From contig JACDGL010000013.1 in the NCBI GenBank assembly GCA_013815385.1, positions 36,705-100,704 of the forward strand: 64,000 nt of DNA, read 5' to 3'. Shown here in pieces: positions 28,367-36,828 of this stretch. Positions within the stretch are counted from its first letter, which is position 1; each line of letters starts with the position of its first letter. The notes under the pieces are model-generated. The model was given only the letters and a program-made list of their open reading frames with translations, was not told where the DNA came from and made no database searches. This DNA comes from Taibaiella sp. (GTDB lineage: Bacteria > Bacteroidota > Bacteroidia > Chitinophagales > Chitinophagaceae). The translations under genes were made by a program, and so were the position numbers.

Positions 28367-29437
28367 ATGCAATCAGTTTTTGACCATATGCAGCAGATGG
28401 GGCATGAGCAAGTGGCTTTTTGCCACGATCCTCATTCCGGCCTCAATGCAATTATAGCTATCCATAACACCACTTTGGGGCCTGCCCTCGGCGGCACCCG
28501 ACTGTGGAACTATAATACCCATGAGGAAGCGATAATAGATGCCTTGCGTCTTAGCCGTGGTATGACTTATAAAGCGGCCATCAGCGGTCTGAATCTCGGT
28601 GGCGGTAAGGCGGTTATCATAGGCAATGCCCCTGAAATAAAATCAGAAGCTTTGTGGCGGCGTTATGGCAAGTTCGTAAATAGCCTCAATGGCAAATACA
28701 TAACCGCTGAAGACGTCAATACATCTGCCCGTGATATGGAGTACATATCGCTGGAAACTGAATTTGTTACTGGTGTGCCCGAATACATGGGTGGTAGTGG
28801 CGATCCTTCTCCTTTTACAGCCTATGGGGTATTTGTGGGGATGAAGGCAGCTGCAAAAAAAGCCTGGGGTAGTGATAGCCTTTCTGGTAAGCGCATTCTG
28901 GTGCAGGGTGTAGGCCATGTAGGTCAGTATCTTACAGGCCACCTGATAGAGGAGGGGGCTAAGGTTTTCATAACAGATATTAACAACGAGAAAATAAAGC
29001 AAACAGTCGAAAAATTCCATTCAGTAGAGGTGGTAAGCGGCGATAAGATATGGGACCTGGATATTGATATATATGCGCCATGTGCATTAGGCGCAACAGT
29101 TAATAGCGAAACCATCAGCAAAATGCGTTTCCCCGTTATAGCTGGCGCTGCCAATAACCAGCTTGCTGAAGAGAATGTGCATGGTCCTATGCTTATTGAA
29201 AAAGGCATACACTACGTACCCGACTTTCTGATAAATGCAGGCGGCCTTATAAATGTAGGTGCAGAGCTGGATGGGTATAACCGTGAGCGCGTTATGGGCA
29301 ATGTAAATAAGATATATGACCGTACCCTCGAGATATTCGACCTGTCAGAAAAAGAAAAGATACACACCCAGGCCGCAGCTATGAAAATAGCCGAAAAGCG
29401 CCTGCAGGATATAGCCAACGTAAAGGCTAGGCTATAA
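28367..29437 (+). CDS. Leucine dehydrogenase (Glu/Leu/Phe/Val dehydrogenase family)
   Basis: NAD-dependent oxidative deamination of branched-chain amino acids to keto acids and ammonia. The length of 356 aa fits leucine dehydrogenase rather than the longer glutamate enzyme. The glycine-rich LGPALGGTRLW and the catalytic lysines in RGMTYKAAISG (Lys69) and NLGGGKAVIIG (Lys81) are present, followed by TAEDVNTSARDM and the dinucleotide fold QGVGHVGQYLTGHL. Valine or phenylalanine preference cannot be excluded. The gene stands alone, with its own promoter and a strong terminator. Confidence 0.9.
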   Translation: MQSVFDHMQQMGHEQVAFCHDPHSGLNAIIAIHNTTLGPALGGTRLWNYNTHEEAIIDALRLSRGMTYKAAISGLNLGGGKAVIIGNAPEIKSEALWRRYGKFVNSLNGKYITAEDVNTSARDMEYISLETEFVTGVPEYMGGSGDPSPFTAYGVFVGMKAAAKKAWGSDSLSGKRILVQGVGHVGQYLTGHLIEEGAKVFITDINNEKIKQTVEKFHSVEVVSGDKIWDLDIDIYAPCALGATVNSETISKMRFPVIAGAANNQLAEENVHGPMLIEKGIHYVPDFLINAGGLINVGAELDGYNRERVMGNVNKIYDRTLEIFDLSEKEKIHTQAAAMKIAEKRLQDIANVKARL

Positions 29438-29455
29438 TTGGGATTGATATTGAGA

Positions 29456-29489
29456 AATGATAAGGGCTGCATTTGCAGCCCTTATCATT
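29456..29489 (+). terminator. Rho-independent terminator
   Basis: AATGATAAGGGCTGC and its complement form 15-base arms around an ATTT loop, 18 bases after the leucine dehydrogenase stop. Confidence 0.88.
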
Positions 29490-29585
29490 TTAATGTTTAC
29501 TATTCTGGTAATTCACTCCACGCGGGTATTTCCCCTGGGTTTATAATTGGTATCTGAAGCTAATGATGATACAAAAGTTCATTAC

Positions 29586-29593
29586 TATATTTG
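29586..29593 (+). promoter_or_regulatory. Promoter -7 element TATATTTG for purC
   Basis: Exact TAnnTTTG match 22 bases before the purC ATG and inside the longer frame, so it decides the start. Confidence 0.6.
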
Positions 29594-29615
29594 CACCTCA
29601 AATCATTTATCCGCT

Positions 29616-30539
29616 ATGTTACAATTGCCATATCAGACCAATTTTTATAAAGGGAAAGTTCGCGACGTGTACACCATTGCCAATAAGTATATGGTGATGT
29701 TGGTTAGCGACCGTATATCTGCTTTTGATGTAGTGCTCCCTAAAACCATCCCCTACAAAGGCCAGGTGCTTAATCAGATCGCGGCCCAGTTCCTCGATGC
29801 TACAAGAGATATAGTACCCAACTGGATGATGAGCAGCCCGCTGCCTAATGTCACCATAGGTCATATGTGCGAAACCTACCCGGTAGAGATGGTAGTGCGC
29901 GGTTATATGACCGGCCATGCATGGCGTACCTACAAGAGCGGTAAACGCGTGCTTTGCGGTGTGGCACTGCCTGAAGGGATGAAGGAGAACGACAAATTCC
30001 CGACTCCAATTCTTACTCCTACTACCAAGGCGCATGAAGGTCATGACGAGGATATTAGCAGGGAAGAAATAATAAAGCAGGGGCTTGTATCGGAGAAAGA
30101 ATATGAACAACTGGAAAAGTACACCCTCGCACTTTTTGAGCGGGGCACCCAAATAGCTAAAGAACGCGGACTGATACTTGTAGACACCAAGTACGAATTT
30201 GGTAAGATAAGCGATACTATCTATCTCATAGATGAGATACATACCCCCGATTCTTCCCGCTACTTCTACCTCGATGGTTACGAAGCCCGCCAGCAGAAAG
30301 GAGAAGCGCAGAAGCAGCTTTCAAAAGAATTTGTTCGGGAGTGGCTTATGGAAAATGGTTTTCAGGGTAAGGACGGCCAGCAGATTCCCCAAATGACTGA
30401 TGAAGTAGTTTCCGGTATATCAGATCGCTACATTGAGCTATACGAGCAGGTAACCGGTAAAAAGTTTGTGAAAGAAGAAGTAAGTGAAGCAGAAATGCAA
30501 TCACGCCTGGAAAAAGAAATTGAAAGTCTATTACATTAA
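29616..30539 (+). CDS. purC: SAICAR synthase
   Basis: Phosphoribosylaminoimidazole-succinocarboxamide synthase joins aspartate to CAIR with ATP in purine synthesis. From [19 protein letters not shown] the protein is 307 residues, the longer form common in this phylum. Characteristic segments are [11 protein letters not shown], the SAICAR signatures [15 protein letters not shown] and [26 protein letters not shown] and [13 protein letters not shown] start 23 codons upstream is rejected because the promoter lies in that stretch. It is followed after 13 bases by a short repeat and then hutU; the functions are unrelated, so the pairing looks accidental. Confidence 0.96.
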   Translation: MLQLPYQTNFYKGKVRDVYTIANKYMVMLVSDRISAFDVVLPKTIPYKGQVLNQIAAQFLDATRDIVPNWMMSSPLPNVTIGHMCETYPVEMVVRGYMTGHAWRTYKSGKRVLCGVALPEGMKENDKFPTPILTPTTKAHEGHDEDISREEIIKQGLVSEKEYEQLEKYTLALFERGTQIAKERGLILVDTKYEFGKISDTIYLIDEIHTPDSSRYFYLDGYEARQQKGEAQKQLSKEFVREWLMENGFQGKDGQQIPQMTDEVVSGISDRYIELYEQVTGKKFVKEEVSEAEMQSRLEKEIESLLH

Positions 30540-30552
30540 TATCTGGAAAATA

Positions 30553-30577
30553 TAACCCCTTTAGGGGTTGGGGGTTT
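30553..30577 (+). repeat. Short GC-rich repeat, copy 1 (direct)
   Basis: A 25-base motif whose core is CCCCTTTAGGGG followed by a G-rich end. It fills the gap between purC and hutU and touches the hutU ATG. Its first 16 bases can fold as a hairpin (AACCCC/GGGGTT). Related copies lie at the end of hutU (inverted) and just before ispF (direct). Confidence 0.7.
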
Positions 30578-32251
30578 ATGACACACCGCAACATTCACGC
30601 GCCAACAGGTAACACACTCACCTGCAAAAACTGGGTAACAGAAGCTGCCTACCGGATGATACAGAACAATCTGGACCCTGATGTGGCCGAGCGCCCTGAT
30701 GATCTGGTAGTGTATGGAGGTATAGGCAAGGCTGCGCGTAATTGGGAGAGTTATGATAAGATACTCGAATGCCTTCGCAACCTGGAGGAAGATGAAACGC
30801 TTATGGTGCAGTCCGGCAAACCCGTAGGTGTGTTACGGTCCCATAAAGATGCACCCCGTGTATTGATCGCAAATTCAAATCTTGTAGGGCGCTGGGCCAC
30901 ATGGGAACATTTCCGCGAGTTGGAAGCCAAGGGCCTTATGATGTATGGCCAGATGACCGCCGGTAGTTGGATATACATTGGCTCTCAAGGTATAGTGCAG
31001 GGCACATACGAAACTTATTTGTCGCTTGCGGCACAGCATTACAATGGCTCCTTAAAGGGCACACTCAATGTTACTGCCGGCCTCGGTGGTATGGGTGGGG
31101 CCCAGCCATTAGCCATCACTATGAACGAAGGGGTATGCCTGGCTGCTGAAATGGAAGAGTGGCGTATTAAGAAGCGTATCGAAACCCGCTATCTGGATAA
31201 ATGGACCAGCAATATAGATGAAGGTATAGATTGGGCGCTTGAAGCCAAGAAAAATGGGGAGGCCATATCAATAGGTATTTGCTGCAATGTGGTAGATATG
31301 CTGCAACGCTTTATAGACCGTAATATAACACCCGATACACTGACCGACCAGACATCGGCACACGACGAGTTGATAGGCTACTTCCCACAGGATATGAGTG
31401 TGGAGGAAGCAAACGCATTACGCAAAGCAGATCCGGAGGCATACATCAATCGCTCGCTGGATACAATAGCACGCCATGTACGCCAGATGCTTGATCTGCA
31501 AAAACGCGGTGCCGTTACATTCGATTATGGTAACAATCTTCGCGGGCAGGCGCATGACAAGCGTGGAGTAAAAGACGCTTTTGATTTCCCGGGGTTTGTT
31601 CCCGCCTTCATACGTCCCTTGTTCTGCGAGGGCAAAGGGCCTTTCCGCTGGGTAGCACTTAGCGGCGATCCGGAAGATATTTATACCACGGATAAAGCTT
31701 TGATGGAATTATTCCCGGATAATGTAGGGCTGCACCGCTGGCTAAAAATGGCCCGGGAACGTATTGCATTCCAGGGGCTCCCTGCACGTATTTGCTGGCT
31801 GGGTATGGGTGAGCGCGAAAAGGCGGGCTTACTTTTTAATGAGTTGGTGCGTACCGGTAAGGTAAACGCCCCGATAGTTATTGGCCGCGATCACCTGGAT
31901 ACAGGTTCCGTAGCTTCTCCCAACCGGGAGACCGAAGCCATGAAAGATGGCAGCGATGCGGTGGCCGACTGGCCTATCCTTAACGCGCTGATCAATACCG
32001 CAGGCGGAGCTAGTTGGGTCTCGTTCCATCAGGGGGGCGGGGTAGGCATGGGTTACTCAATGCATGCAGGTATGGTTATAGTAGCAGACGGTACCGCCGA
32101 TGCGGAACGTCGTCTGCGCCGTGTACTCTATAACGACCCTGGCATGGGTGTTATCCGCCATGCAGACGCTGGCTACGAACTGGCGCAGGAAACAGCAAAG
32201 AAATTCCATTTAACCCCCTTACCCCCTAAAGTGGGATCAATAGGAGTATGA
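30578..32251 (+). CDS. hutU: Urocanate hydratase
   Basis: Urocanase hydrates urocanate to imidazolonepropionate in histidine degradation, with NAD held as a tight cofactor. The 557-residue frame has the family core: [37 protein letters not shown], the NAD-binding [25 protein letters not shown], and near the end [21 protein letters not shown]. No other hut gene is nearby. The last dozen residues ([13 protein letters not shown]) do not look like a normal urocanase end: they are encoded by an inverted copy of the short GC-rich repeat. The stop overlaps the ATG of the broken DUF559 gene. Confidence 0.94.
   Translation: MTHRNIHAPTGNTLTCKNWVTEAAYRMIQNNLDPDVAERPDDLVVYGGIGKAARNWESYDKILECLRNLEEDETLMVQSGKPVGVLRSHKDAPRVLIANSNLVGRWATWEHFRELEAKGLMMYGQMTAGSWIYIGSQGIVQGTYETYLSLAAQHYNGSLKGTLNVTAGLGGMGGAQPLAITMNEGVCLAAEMEEWRIKKRIETRYLDKWTSNIDEGIDWALEAKKNGEAISIGICCNVVDMLQRFIDRNITPDTLTDQTSAHDELIGYFPQDMSVEEANALRKADPEAYINRSLDTIARHVRQMLDLQKRGAVTFDYGNNLRGQAHDKRGVKDAFDFPGFVPAFIRPLFCEGKGPFRWVALSGDPEDIYTTDKALMELFPDNVGLHRWLKMARERIAFQGLPARICWLGMGEREKAGLLFNELVRTGKVNAPIVIGRDHLDTGSVASPNRETEAMKDGSDAVADWPILNALINTAGGASWVSFHQGGGVGMGYSMHAGMVIVADGTADAERRLRRVLYNDPGMGVIRHADAGYELAQETAKKFHLTPLPPKVGSIGV
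32210..32234 (-). repeat. Short GC-rich repeat, copy 2 (inverted), inside the hutU 3' end
   Basis: Read on the minus strand this is CCCACTTTAGGGGGTAAG and on, the same pattern as copies 1 and 3 but in the opposite direction. It lies within the hutU coding frame and supplies its C-terminal residues. Confidence 0.62.
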
Positions 32252-32560
32252 GTATGTTTTATGGCGCCAGCAATTTAATTTTCGAAAATGCAAAAGCGCT
32301 TAGAAATAATCCTACCCATGCTGAACTGATCATGTGGGGATATTTAAAAACCTCCCCGTTAGAGGTAAAAGTTGGTAATTGAAATAGATGGAAATGTTCA
32401 TGCCGATATAGACGTTTCTATAAATGATAAGGAACGTGAAGATGCAATAAAGTCGTTAGGCATTAGTATATTGAGGTTCACAAATGAACAGGTTACTGGA
32501 AACCTGGAGAACGTGATTGCACAAATTGAAAACTATATAAAAATAAATAAGCCCCTTTAG
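32248..32560 (+). pseudogene. DUF559 (restriction-endonuclease-like) gene with internal deletion and frameshift
   Basis: Two short frames together spell a DUF559 protein. The first, 44 codons, reads [20 protein letters not shown] then PTHAELIMWGYLKTSPLEVK, the usual start of the family. It stops at 32380-32382. The second continues in another frame with KLVIEIDGNVHADIDV, KEREDAIKSLGISILRF and TNEQVTGNLENVIAQIENY, the usual end. The expected middle (the FRRQ...DFYC block of roughly 17-20 residues) is missing at the join near 32370. That block holds part of the nuclease-like core, so the gene is dead. It starts on the hutU stop (ATGA) and its own stop lies in repeat copy 3. Confidence 0.78.
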
Positions 32561-32574
32561 GGGTTTGGGGTTTG
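32550..32574 (+). repeat. Short GC-rich repeat, copy 3 (direct)
   Basis: AGCCCCTTTAGGGG followed by a G/T-rich end, nearly the same as copy 1. It closes the DUF559 remnant on the right and lies five bases before the ispF ATG. Confidence 0.7.
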
Positions 32575-32578
32575 ATTT

Positions 32579-33055
32579 ATGTTTAGAATCGGACAAGGCA
32601 TTGATTTTCACCAATTGGCAGCGGGCCGCGAATTGTGGCTGGGGGGTGTGCATATCCCGCATACCAAAGGGGCTGTAGGCCACTCCGATGCAGATGTACT
32701 GCTGCATGCCATCTGTGATGCCTTACTGGGTGCATTATCCCTTGGCGATATTGGCCATCATTTTCCTGATACAGATATGAAATATAAAGGCATAGATAGC
32801 AAAGTTTTGCTTAAAGAATGCTATAGGCTGATAGAGGAAAAAGGATATTCTATTGTTAATATAGATAGCACCTTATTACTTCAGGCACCTAAGATAAAAC
32901 CCTACGTGGAGCAAATGCGGGAAGCGATAGCCGGTATCCTACATTTGTCCATAGACGATATATCCATCAAAGCCACCACCACCGAGCAACTTAGCTTTAT
33001 AGGCCGCGAAGAGGGAGTAGTGGCCACTGCAAATGTGTTATTAAAAAAGGACTAG
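32579..33055 (+). CDS. ispF: 2-C-methyl-D-erythritol 2,4-cyclodiphosphate synthase
   Basis: Forms the cyclic diphosphate intermediate of the non-mevalonate isoprenoid pathway. It is a 158-residue trimeric enzyme. Metal ligands are in GIDFHQL (Asp8, His10) and GHSDADVLLHA; the LGDIGHHFPDTD loop and the C-terminal TTTEQLSFIGREEG signature complete the family pattern. The start ATG sits directly behind repeat copy 3, which takes the place of a normal leader. A terminator follows the stop. Confidence 0.96.
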   Translation: MFRIGQGIDFHQLAAGRELWLGGVHIPHTKGAVGHSDADVLLHAICDALLGALSLGDIGHHFPDTDMKYKGIDSKVLLKECYRLIEEKGYSIVNIDSTLLLQAPKIKPYVEQMREAIAGILHLSIDDISIKATTTEQLSFIGREEGVVATANVLLKKD

Positions 33056-33080
33056 CTACGACCTTCAGGAGTAAAATAGA

Positions 33081-33108
33081 AAAACGGCATCCGCACAGAT
33101 GCCGTTTT
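33081..33108 (+). terminator. Rho-independent terminator
   Basis: AAAACGGCAT and ATGCCGTTTT arms around an 8-base loop, 25 bases after ispF. It probably also serves the convergent YtxH gene. Confidence 0.85.
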
Positions 33109-33130
33109 ATTTATTTGCTATTGAAGATAC

Positions 33131-33436
33131 TTATAGTGCTCCGCTGCTGTGCGAATAACTATTGTTGGGATTATAAGCCATTTCGCTGGCTTCATCCAGT
33201 ATCGTTAGTATCCGGTGGCGTACGTCTTCGCTCAGGCCGTCTATTTCATCCGTCAGCAGGTTTTTCAAGTCTTCAACACGGGCTCCGGCACGTCCCAGCA
33301 GGCGGTTAAATTTGTCGCGCCATTCAGTGGCGGTGTCCGTGATCTCGTCACGCAGTTCTTCCCCTTTTTTGGGTGCTATCAGCAGGCCTACAGCTACACC
33401 TATAGCAGCGCCCAGCAGAAATCTTGATGTGCTCAT
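33131..33436 (-). CDS. YtxH-domain membrane-anchored protein
   Basis: A 101-residue protein with the YtxH pattern: a short glycine-rich membrane segment (FLLGAAIGVAVGLLIAPKKGEELR) followed by an amphipathic helical part of charged heptads (TATEWRDKFNRLLGRAGARVEDL). Members are envelope stress-related proteins with no defined activity. It lies 48 bases downstream of a tiny lipoprotein gene on the same strand, probably in one transcript. Confidence 0.8.
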   Translation of the reverse strand: MSTSRFLLGAAIGVAVGLLIAPKKGEELRDEITDTATEWRDKFNRLLGRAGARVEDLKNLLTDEIDGLSEDVRHRILTILDEASEMAYNPNNSYSHSSGAL

Positions 33437-33484
33437 AATTTTTATTTTTTTAGCTTTTCTATAATGATGGTTAAGGAATACGTT

Positions 33485-33652
33485 TTATCTCCCGCCAAAT
33501 ATTTTGCCCAATACAAATATTACCAGGGCTACTATTACTACTACTACTATTACGCCCACCCATACACCGGCTTTAAAGATGTCGCCTATTACCTGGCAGC
33601 TGGTAAGTGATAGAATGGCGGCTAATACGGCAAAAAGTGATAATTTTTTCAT
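33485..33652 (-). CDS. Very small lipoprotein/membrane peptide
   Basis: A 55-residue frame reading MKKLSLFAVLAAILSLTSCQ, then VIGDIFKAGVWVGVIVVVVI, then a short VLGKIFGGR end. It has a lipobox (LTSC, Cys19) and a second hydrophobic stretch, so it is a lipid-anchored peptide with one membrane segment. Similar short GDIFKAGVWVGV peptides are common in Bacteroidota next to YtxH genes as far as I recall. It is too short for most gene callers but has a good leader and sits 48 bases upstream of the YtxH gene. Confidence 0.7.
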   Translation of the reverse strand: MKKLSLFAVLAAILSLTSCQVIGDIFKAGVWVGVIVVVVIVALVIFVLGKIFGGR

Positions 33653-34199
33653 GTTTTGGTTATTTTGGTTGTGTTCCTACCCAACTCTTCTTTCGCACAA
33701 CCACATATCTTATAAAACCGTGCCATATGGTTATCGTTATTAGTATAAGTGCTATGTGTAAGTGACCATGTAGGATTGGGAAGAATCAAACTTCCGCAAA
33801 CTTCCGTTATAGGAATAAATAATATCATTTGTGGCAGCGGTTTATAGCGGCAAACTTCCGGTTTGAAATTAGGATTGCCCATGGATAAAACGGAAGTATG
33901 GAAATGGAATATTTTGATAGGATGTAAGGAAAGCATGGGAAATATGTTATATATATTAAAAGTAATAATTGCCCTATGTATTGTGCAACGCAAGATAATA
34001 GTAGAAGTAGGAGGTATCCAAAACTAAAAAATATGCTACTACAGAAAAGTGTGGTATCATAAATATTAGTGCAGAAGAACAAATGGGTGATGCAAACACC
34101 CTACTGTGGCATCCCCGAAAATTTGGCGGGAGAGGGGTATATGCGATTACATTAAAGTGTAGTTTTATGTAGAACCTTCGCAAAAGAAGTGGAGAAAGG
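33653..34199. other. Gene-free AT-rich stretch with short CAAACTTCCG repeats
   Basis: I see no believable gene here: the longest frames have no leader, no family likeness and odd composition. It holds three copies of CAAACTTCCG, two of them in direct tandem (33787-33806) and one 45 bases further on (33851-33860). The right end runs into a fragment resembling the tail of a tail-fibre-type protein. The stretch looks like decayed or inserted DNA between conserved genes. Confidence 0.5.
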
Positions 34200-34270
34200 A
34201 AGGTTGAAGAGCTGACGTTGTACCTGATACAGCAGAAGGAAATGATGAACTGAAAAAAGAATTAAAATAA
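34200..34270 (+). pseudogene. Possible remnant of a tail-fibre/S74-type protein C-terminus
   Basis: One frame reads KVEELTLYLIQQKEMM and, after a one-base shift near 34244, DELKKELK followed by a stop. The coiled-coil pattern VEELTLYLIQQ is typical of the extreme C-terminus of Bacteroidota tail-fibre-domain (peptidase S74 chaperone) exoproteins. Nothing else of such a gene could be found upstream, so this would be a short leftover. The call rests on a single short segment. Confidence 0.33.
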
Positions 34271-34271
34271 T

Positions 34272-34898
34272 ATGAGACGAATAATTATTTGTGCATTGGC
34301 TTTTACTATTGTTATGTGCAGTTGTAAAACAAAGCCTCATTCTTATGTTAATTCACATTTGAGAGATGTATATAATTATAAACCCGGGACTTATTGGGTT
34401 TATGTAGATTCTTTAACTGGGGCTATAGATAGTTTATGGGTTTATGATTATACCGCAGGAACTACAAGTAATGGAGATAGGGAAAGCGATTACATTAATA
34501 TTCAAATTGGTGAGAACCTTTTGGGAAATATAAAATATAATGCATGGGCTATTTTAATAGGTTCTGCAACATTAAACTTGCAATGGAATAGAGACATTGG
34601 AAAAAATTCAAGTTTTATTTTTAGCATTACAAATTTTCCCTATAAAATTGGTTTGAATCCTGATGGAAATACTGTAGAAATTGACTCTGTGCTTTCAATA
34701 AATGGGAACAACTTTAATACAGTGATCATAGTAAACGACACACACCAAAATAATTTGCCTGGTGATCCGGCTTATTATTATTTCAACGACTTTTTTTATC
34801 TGTCAGAATCTGCGGGGATAGCTAAAATGCGTTTATATCATCCGCAGGATACAATAAACAGAGTATGGGAACTGCAGCGGTGGAAGATCGTCAGATAA
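34272..34898 (+). CDS. Predicted lipoprotein of unknown function
   Basis: A 208-residue protein with a lipoprotein-like leader (MRRIIICALAFTIVMCSC; Cys18 is the likely lipidated residue). The mature part starts with YNYKPGTYWVYVDSLTGAIDSLWVYDY, similar in pattern to the lipoprotein at 6665-7399. It is rich in Asn, Tyr and Ile. Its codons are visibly more AT-rich than those of lepA next to it, and it starts one base after the decayed stretch. It may therefore have arrived with that DNA. Function is not recognised. Confidence 0.65.
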   Translation: MRRIIICALAFTIVMCSCKTKPHSYVNSHLRDVYNYKPGTYWVYVDSLTGAIDSLWVYDYTAGTTSNGDRESDYINIQIGENLLGNIKYNAWAILIGSATLNLQWNRDIGKNSSFIFSITNFPYKIGLNPDGNTVEIDSVLSINGNNFNTVIIVNDTHQNNLPGDPAYYYFNDFFYLSESAGIAKMRLYHPQDTINRVWELQRWKIVR

Positions 34899-35013
34899 CC
34901 AAAAACTGAGCATGGCTAATTAATTGCATAGATACAGCAGGTGAATTAACTGTAGGTTACCCTGAGATAATAAAGGGCTAAGGTATATTTGAGGGGCTAT
35001 GCAGGGTTTTGCG

Positions 35014-35021
35014 TACCTTTG
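35014..35021 (+). promoter_or_regulatory. Promoter -7 element TACCTTTG for lepA
   Basis: Exact TAnnTTTG match ten bases before the lepA ATG. A TTTG at 34988-34991 lies 22 bases upstream of it, about the distance expected for a -33 element. It lies within the longer frame and so favours the later start. Confidence 0.6.
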
Positions 35022-35031
35022 CGCCCTGTTT

Positions 35032-36828
35032 ATGAAGAATATACGTAATTTTTGTATCATAGCCCATATAGACCACGGTAAGAGCACGCTGGCCGATCGT
35101 TTACTGGAGTTTACCCACACCATCTCTGACCGCGATATGCAGGCGCAGGTATTGGATGATATGGACCTGGAGCGCGAGAAGGGTATTACCATCAAGAGCC
35201 ATGCTATACAGATGGATTATGAATACAAAGGGGAACAGTACACCATAAACCTGATAGATACACCCGGCCATGTGGATTTCTCTTACGAGGTATCGCGTGC
35301 GCTGGCAGCGTGCGAGGGCGCATTGCTACTTGTGGATGCCAGCCAGGGAATACAGGCACAAACTATATCCAACCTGTACCTGGCGCTCGATAATGACCTG
35401 GAAATAATACCGGTCATTAATAAAATAGACATGGATGGCGCCATGATACCCGAAGTTACCGACCAGATAGTAGACCTTATAGGCTGCAAGCCCGAAGAGA
35501 TAATAAAGGCCAGCGGCAAAAGCGGTATAGGCATAGAGGAGATAATGGCTGCGGTAATAGAGCGGATACCGCCACCCAAGGGCGACCCTGATGCCCCCCT
35601 GCAGGCATTGATATTTGATAGTGTATTCAACTCATTCAGAGGGGTAATAGCCTATTACAGGATATTTAACGGCTCTCTGAAAAAGAACGATAAGATAAAA
35701 TTCTTCCATACCGATAATGAATATACCGCAGATGAGGTAGGTATATTGAAACTGGGCCTTGCCCCGCGCAAAGAGGTAAAGACGGGCGATGTAGGGTATA
35801 TTATTACAGGCATTAAAGATGCTAAAGAGATAAAGGTGGGCGACACCATAAACCTGGTCAATAACCCAAGCCTGGAAGCGGTGCATGGTTTTGAGGAAGT
35901 AAAGCCAATGGTATTTGCCGGTATATTTCCTGTAGAAACGGATGATTTTGAAGAATTGCGCGATTGTATGGAAAAACTCCAGCTCAATGACGCTTCCCTC
36001 ACTTTTGAACCGGAAACCTCACAGGCGCTTGGCTTTGGTTTCCGTTGCGGATTTCTGGGTATGCTGCATATGGAGATCATACAGGAAAGGCTGGAACGGG
36101 AGTTTAACCAGATGGTGATCACCACTGTGCCCAACGTTAGCTTTCATGCCTTCCTTACCCGCGATAAAGATGCAGTGGTAATAGTGAATAACCCCAGCGA
36201 GATGCCCGAACCGAGCAGGCTGGATCGTATTGAGGAGCCATTTATCCGCGCGCAGATAATTACCCTGCCCGATTATATAGGAAACATAATGAGCCTCTGC
36301 CTCGGTAAGCGTGGCCTGCTCATCAACCAGAATTACCTTACACCCACACGTGTGGAGCTGATATTTGAGATGCCGCTTACAGAGATCGTTTTTGATTTCT
36401 ATGACAAGCTTAAATCCTGTACCCGCGGATATGCCTCTTTCGATTATCACCCGCTCGATTACCGGGAAAGTGATATCTGTAAAATGGATATTCTGCTGAA
36501 TGCCGAAAATGTGGATGCGCTCAGCGCACTGATACACCGCAGCCGTGCCCAGGATTTTGGCCGTAAGCTTTGCTCCAAGCTCAAAGACCTGCTGCCCCGC
36601 CAGCAATTCCTGATAGCCATACAGGCAGCCATTGGTGCCAAAGTAGTGGCCCGCGAAAACATCTCGGCTATGCGCAAAGATGTAACTGCCAAGTGCTATG
36701 GTGGTGATATATCGCGCAAGCGCAAGCTGTTGGAAAAGCAAAAGGAAGGTAAGAAGCGCATGCGCCAGATAGGCAGCGTAGACATACCCCAGGAAGCCTT
36801 TCTTGCAGTACTACGGCTCGACGATTGA
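35032..36828 (+). CDS. lepA: Elongation factor 4 (LepA)
   Basis: A ribosome-associated GTPase thought to act in initiation or back-translocation and 30S assembly. GTPase motifs are G1 [10 protein letters not shown]2 EKGITIKS, G3 DTPGH, G4 NKID and G5 ASGKSG, followed by the EF-G-like domains ([32 protein letters not shown]). The LepA-specific C-terminal domain carries [21 protein letters not shown]. From MKNIRNFC the length is 598 aa, standard. Its stop is directly adjacent to the stop of the convergent histidine kinase. Confidence 0.97.
   Translation: MKNIRNFCIIAHIDHGKSTLADRLLEFTHTISDRDMQAQVLDDMDLEREKGITIKSHAIQMDYEYKGEQYTINLIDTPGHVDFSYEVSRALAACEGALLLVDASQGIQAQTISNLYLALDNDLEIIPVINKIDMDGAMIPEVTDQIVDLIGCKPEEIIKASGKSGIGIEEIMAAVIERIPPPKGDPDAPLQALIFDSVFNSFRGVIAYYRIFNGSLKKNDKIKFFHTDNEYTADEVGILKLGLAPRKEVKTGDVGYIITGIKDAKEIKVGDTINLVNNPSLEAVHGFEEVKPMVFAGIFPVETDDFEELRDCMEKLQLNDASLTFEPETSQALGFGFRCGFLGMLHMEIIQERLEREFNQMVITTVPNVSFHAFLTRDKDAVVIVNNPSEMPEPSRLDRIEEPFIRAQIITLPDYIGNIMSLCLGKRGLLINQNYLTPTRVELIFEMPLTEIVFDFYDKLKSCTRGYASFDYHPLDYRESDICKMDILLNAENVDALSALIHRSRAQDFGRKLCSKLKDLLPRQQFLIAIQAAIGAKVVARENISAMRKDVTAKCYGGDISRKRKLLEKQKEGKKRMRQIGSVDIPQEAFLAVLRLDD

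Noticed and set aside
33649..33993. 114-codon minus-strand frame in the gap before lepA
   Set aside because: Its translation has no leader, domain or consistent codon use, and it overlaps the start of the tiny lipoprotein gene.
36019..36741. Long open frame opposite lepA
   Set aside because: Antisense shadow of a well-conserved gene with no start signals or domain likeness.
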